Source: Viscum album (lineage: Eukaryota; Streptophyta; Magnoliopsida; Santalales; Viscaceae). Taken from it: a stretch of 64,000 nt of DNA. The stretch lies in contig OY728122.1 in assembly GCA_963277665.1 (NCBI GenBank), positions 1,541,586,868 through 1,541,650,867 of the forward strand, in the 5' to 3' direction. Numbering within the stretch: position 1 is the first letter of the stretch; the number at the start of each line of letters is the position of its first letter. Shown piece by piece: positions 61,050-64,000 of the stretch. A program made the translations under genes and the position numbers. The notes under the pieces were generated by a model. The model worked only from the letters and a program-made list of their open reading frames with translations, was not told the DNA's origin and ran no database searches.

Positions 61050-61470
61050 AAATTGAGATTATGAATCTAAATGAGATTCAACTTCCTCCTTAAAATTTTA
61101 AAGAATAAGAGGATGCTTCGGGATGTGAAGAGTGTTATCCCTTTCCTAGCATTTCATGTCATATTTTTATAAAGATACCCAATTCGTGCTCAATATATAA
61201 TACAACACTAAAAAATGGAGTATGAAAATATTTTTTGGGAGGTTCATTCCACAAACATTAATCTGGGAGGAGTAATTAATTTTGTATGAAATAATTGACC
61301 CATATGTTGTACTCACATGTAACTCAATCTCCAAATTTTTAGGTGGTGATTGAATAGTTCTAATAAAACTTCAAGATATGAAATAATGAATTGAGCCATG
61401 ATTAAATAGTACATTCACTATTCTTGAATTAATAATTAGAGTACTTGTTACCACATCATTGTCACGCTCC
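61050..61470 (-). pseudogene. Protease pseudogene of element D, active-site Asp changed
   Basis: Minus strand near 61,415-61,385: F-N-H-G-S-I-H-Y-F-I-S, matching the plant Ty3 active site FDSGATHSFIS with the catalytic Asp now Asn. Then I-Q-S-P-P-K-N-L, Q-I-N-V-C-G-M-N-L-P near 61,265, and an end near 61,190 corresponding to VILGMNWL (now L-Y-Y-I-L-S-T-N-W-V). H-I-P-K-H-P follows near 61,120. Mostly one frame. Confidence 0.75.
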
Positions 61471-61599
61471 ACCTTAGCAGTAGTGATTTCATATTCCCTT
61501 CCATGCATCCTTGGGTATTTTCGTTGTTGATTTACTCCAACATACCTTGGCTAAGGAAAATAGATTGCATAACTCTCATCTTCCTTGTAGTTGAAACAC

Positions 61600-62593
61600 T
61601 TAACTATATGCAGAGTTTTTTATCTGAACATTTCATTAAAAATCTATATTAGAGAGATTCTTCATATCACTCCTGATGTTATTAGCAATAATCCCCTCTC
61701 TTTCACATTTAAAGTATCTATTGGTTCCATTTAAGTAGTTTCCAGGATACTTCTTCCCACACATTTGACATATGGGATGTTGATTCTTCTTTCTATAATG
61801 ACATTTATCTATTGATACACCCATATTAAACTCCATTTTATTATTTTTTCCATCATGCACATGGGACCACCGAGAGTATCTGATCTTTATTTCAAACATT
61901 AAGGGAACACCCGAAAATCTCCTCATAACTTTCAAAGTATCAAATATCTAATGATTTTTGTATAATTTACATTAGACCTATAAATAAATGATATAAATTT
62001 ATTTTGATGTTGATGACATAGTCGGATGTGTATCCATGAATCCTTGTGAAATTTTTCTCATATGCCCTGATATAATCATCTTCCATCTAATTCAGTATGA
62101 GGAATTCCATTTCATTCTTAAGACAGAGGGTTCCAGGAAAATATTTAATTAAAATATTTTCTTCTATTACTCATAACCCATGGAATCAATTTTCACTTTG
62201 TTTATTGTGTTATTGATCAATGTCCACTAGTGATAAACTTCCCCATCAATGTGATATACCAACAATATAATTTTCTCTTCTTCTGAGTAGTGGAGGAAAA
62301 AAATTATCTTCTCAATGGAGTTAATCTATTGTTTTGTGAGTAGGGGGATAAAAAGATAGACTAAATAGGGGATGAATTTTCTGTACAAAAAATTCTGTGG
62401 AAACTTGATCTTTCATAGGATAAGGAGGGAATTCCAAATAATACAAATTATTGTTCATAACATTATCCAGATGATAATGTAGATTAATAAAGTTTTTAGC
62501 ACCCATTAATATCATATTTGCTATATCATTATAAAAATAATCACATTTCATATTAGATTTATATTTGGAATAAGTTCTTCTATTTCCACCCAT
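61600..62593 (-). pseudogene. gag pseudogene of element D
   Basis: The likely N-terminus is at 62,593 (M-G-G-N-R-R-T). The C-terminal part, minus frame 61,935-61,636, carries C-Q-M-C-G-K-K-Y-P-G-N-Y-L-N-G-T-N-R-Y-F-K-C near 61,775-61,710. This is recognisable as the Tekay-type zinc region C-x2-C-x6-G-x-C-x6-C-x2-C, with two of its cysteines replaced (by Asn/Tyr) and the final His lost (E-G-I-I). The middle is broken by stops. Confidence 0.7.
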
Positions 62594-63095
62594 TAAGGAA
62601 AAGAAAGTAAAATTAGGGGCTTGAATACTTATCTAATAAGAACATAAAAGGAAAACACTGAAAATAGAAGGATAAACTTATAAATGAAAAAAAATATCCA
62701 AATTTTTGATTCCATAGGTTTCAATCAATGTTTTCCATGATCTATTTCCTCAAATATATTCCTATTGGCCTTTTTGTTCCCTTAATAATAGTTCGTAATG
62801 TGATTATGAATTTACCAAATCATATCCCTAGTTTCATCAAAATAGGTTCACAGTAAGGATCGTTATCATGTATCAGGTTACCCAAATTCAGTCCTAGAAC
62901 ACCTTATCCGTGTTTTTACTCCTAGGTACATATTTGTGAGAACCACCTCCACTTTTTGTTTCCAAATAGGGGTGTATTTTCTTGATAAATCACTTACTCT
63001 ATACTAACCAAAATTTAGTGATGTTTTCTTATACTTATTCCCTAAGGATTCTTCTAGAGTTTTCCAATACTAAAAAAAAAAATAAATAAACATTT
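62594..63095 (-). other. Leader of element D
   Basis: Untranslated sequence between primer site and gag; no other features seen. Confidence 0.6.
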
Positions 63096-63107
63096 CATAT
63101 GATACCA
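63096..63107 (-). other. Primer-binding site of element D (initiator-Met tRNA)
   Basis: The minus strand reads TGGTATCATATG against the consensus TGGTATCAGAGC; it lies 5 bases inside the LTR end at 63,113. Confidence 0.75.
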
Positions 63108-63112
63108 ACTAA

Positions 63113-64000
63113 TGTAACTCTATCATTTTACACATAATATTAAGTTATTTTATGAATAATTAAACATCAAATTACAATCCAAGGATTGTAAATTATTGTG
63201 TCTTAGAATATTAGGTACATAAATAAAATTCATAAACCAAAATAAAAACATATTTCATTTGATCATCATAATGAGATTATAGCTTCATTGATCCCTTAAA
63301 TATAAAAATTATAAAATTGGTAATACATGAACGAAAGGGATGAGCTAAAAATTACAGTAAGGTAATAAACATTGGAATAAAACATATCACATTGTTTAAA
63401 ATGTAAAACATTATGAAATAAAGGATTTAAACATGAATAAAAAAATGAATAATAACATTTTTTACAAGGGAAAATACAAACATGACATCATAGGAATGTG
63501 GAAAATATATATAACATGACATAAACATGAGTTATGTCTATATTCTGATACATGTTGGATAATGTCCTATAAAGAAATCAGGTTCTCTCCCTATCTCAAC
63601 ATGACGTATAATTAGACTAAACATTACCCAATGCTTTAGAGAACTATCTTTTCTTACAAATAATAACATATTCAGGAATATGTTTTCCAAATAAATAATC
63701 ATAAATAATGAATCAAACCTAAACCTAAGGGATACCTGTGGAAATAATTCGGTGTCATAATCATGTTAAAAGGCACAACATATGGGAATATCATAATGGT
63801 GTCCATGGAAGAAAAAAATTAAATCATACAAAGAAATTAATAAGGGATAATAGGAATAGATCATGATAATTGATGTCAAACAGAATTGAATACATGTAAG
63901 AAAACTGTTTAAGAAACATTATAAATAAAACATTTTAGGGAGGTTTAAGGAAAGAATTTAAGATTATTTAAAATCAATAAGGAATAATTATTTGTATAAA
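63113..64000 (-). repeat. 5' LTR of element D, partial (window edge)
   Basis: It matches the last ~900 bases (minus orientation) of the LTR at 55,075-57,961. About 2 kb more should lie beyond 64,000. Confidence 0.8.

Larger units (their letters stand above)
55075..64000 (-). mobile_element. Element D: minus-strand Ty3/gypsy (Tekay-like) retrotransposon, cut off at the right edge
   Basis: From right to left on the minus strand: 5' LTR (from the window edge to 63,113), primer site, leader, gag, protease, RT, RNase H, integrase with chromodomain-like tail, and 3' LTR (57,961-55,075). It has the full gene set in the normal order with no internal insertion. If the 5' LTR equals the 3' LTR, it ends about 2 kb beyond the window. 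Frames are broken and catalytic residues are lost. Confidence 0.85.

Noticed and set aside
1..64000. tRNA, rRNA, snRNA genes, CRISPR arrays, bacterial operons
   Set aside because: No cloverleaf, conserved rRNA stretch, regular short-spacer array or tightly packed open frames were seen; the tRNA-like matches are primer-binding sites of retrotransposons.

Overview
This window looks like a stretch of intergenic, repeat-only DNA from a seed plant with a large genome. I found no host gene, no rRNA or tRNA gene and no CRISPR. The DNA is strongly A+T-rich (by eye about two thirds to 70% A+T). Nearly everything recognisable is a decayed LTR retrotransposon. The coding remnants are plant Ty3/gypsy pol and gag, mostly resembling the Tekay/Del chromovirus group: iMet-type primer sites, LTRs of 1.5-2.9 kb, and a chromodomain-like tail after integrase. 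The species cannot be told from the sequence. All elements carry stops and frameshifts.

Layout. (1) 1-13,735: element A, a plus-strand Ty3/gypsy element (partial 5' LTR, gag, protease, RT, RNase H, integrase, 3' LTR). A 6.4-kb Tat/Athila-like non-autonomous element (3,452-~9,900, minus) splits its RNase H, and a ~430-bp solo-LTR-like insert (11,293-~11,720) splits its integrase. Its 3' LTR carries an eight-copy 49-bp tandem array and is followed by a primer-site-like sequence. (2) 13,820-18,906 plus 42,028-43,432: element B, a minus-strand relative of A, tail-to-tail with A. (3) 18,912-42,022: a 23-kb head-to-tail array sitting inside the 5' LTR of element B. It consists of six ~1.6-kb LTRs alternating with five ~2.4-2.8-kb internal regions of a single non-autonomous element with a tRNA-Asp-type primer site. 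Each internal region keeps remains of one ~270-codon reading frame at a fixed distance from the primer site. (4) 43,433-44,621: unassigned, with a gag-N-terminus-like stretch. (5) 44,627-51,457: element C, a complete-ended but internally deleted Ty3 element with perfect AAAAA target duplications, 2.7-kb LTRs and only integrase left. (6) 51,463-55,074: A+T-rich DNA with a possible Ty1/copia protease scrap. (7) 55,075-64,000: element D, a minus-strand Ty3/gypsy element with a 2.9-kb 3' LTR and gag-PR-RT-RH-IN; its 5' LTR runs off the window.

The nesting gives relative ages: B was in place before the array landed in its LTR, and A before its two inserts. Catalytic residues are lost in several copies (RT Asp-Asp in B and D, protease Asp in D), so none of these elements can act by itself now. 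The part most worth following up is the LTR-internal-LTR array. It is a multimeric retrotransposon, not a satellite, and its copies have diverged enough that it cannot be a simple assembly duplication.
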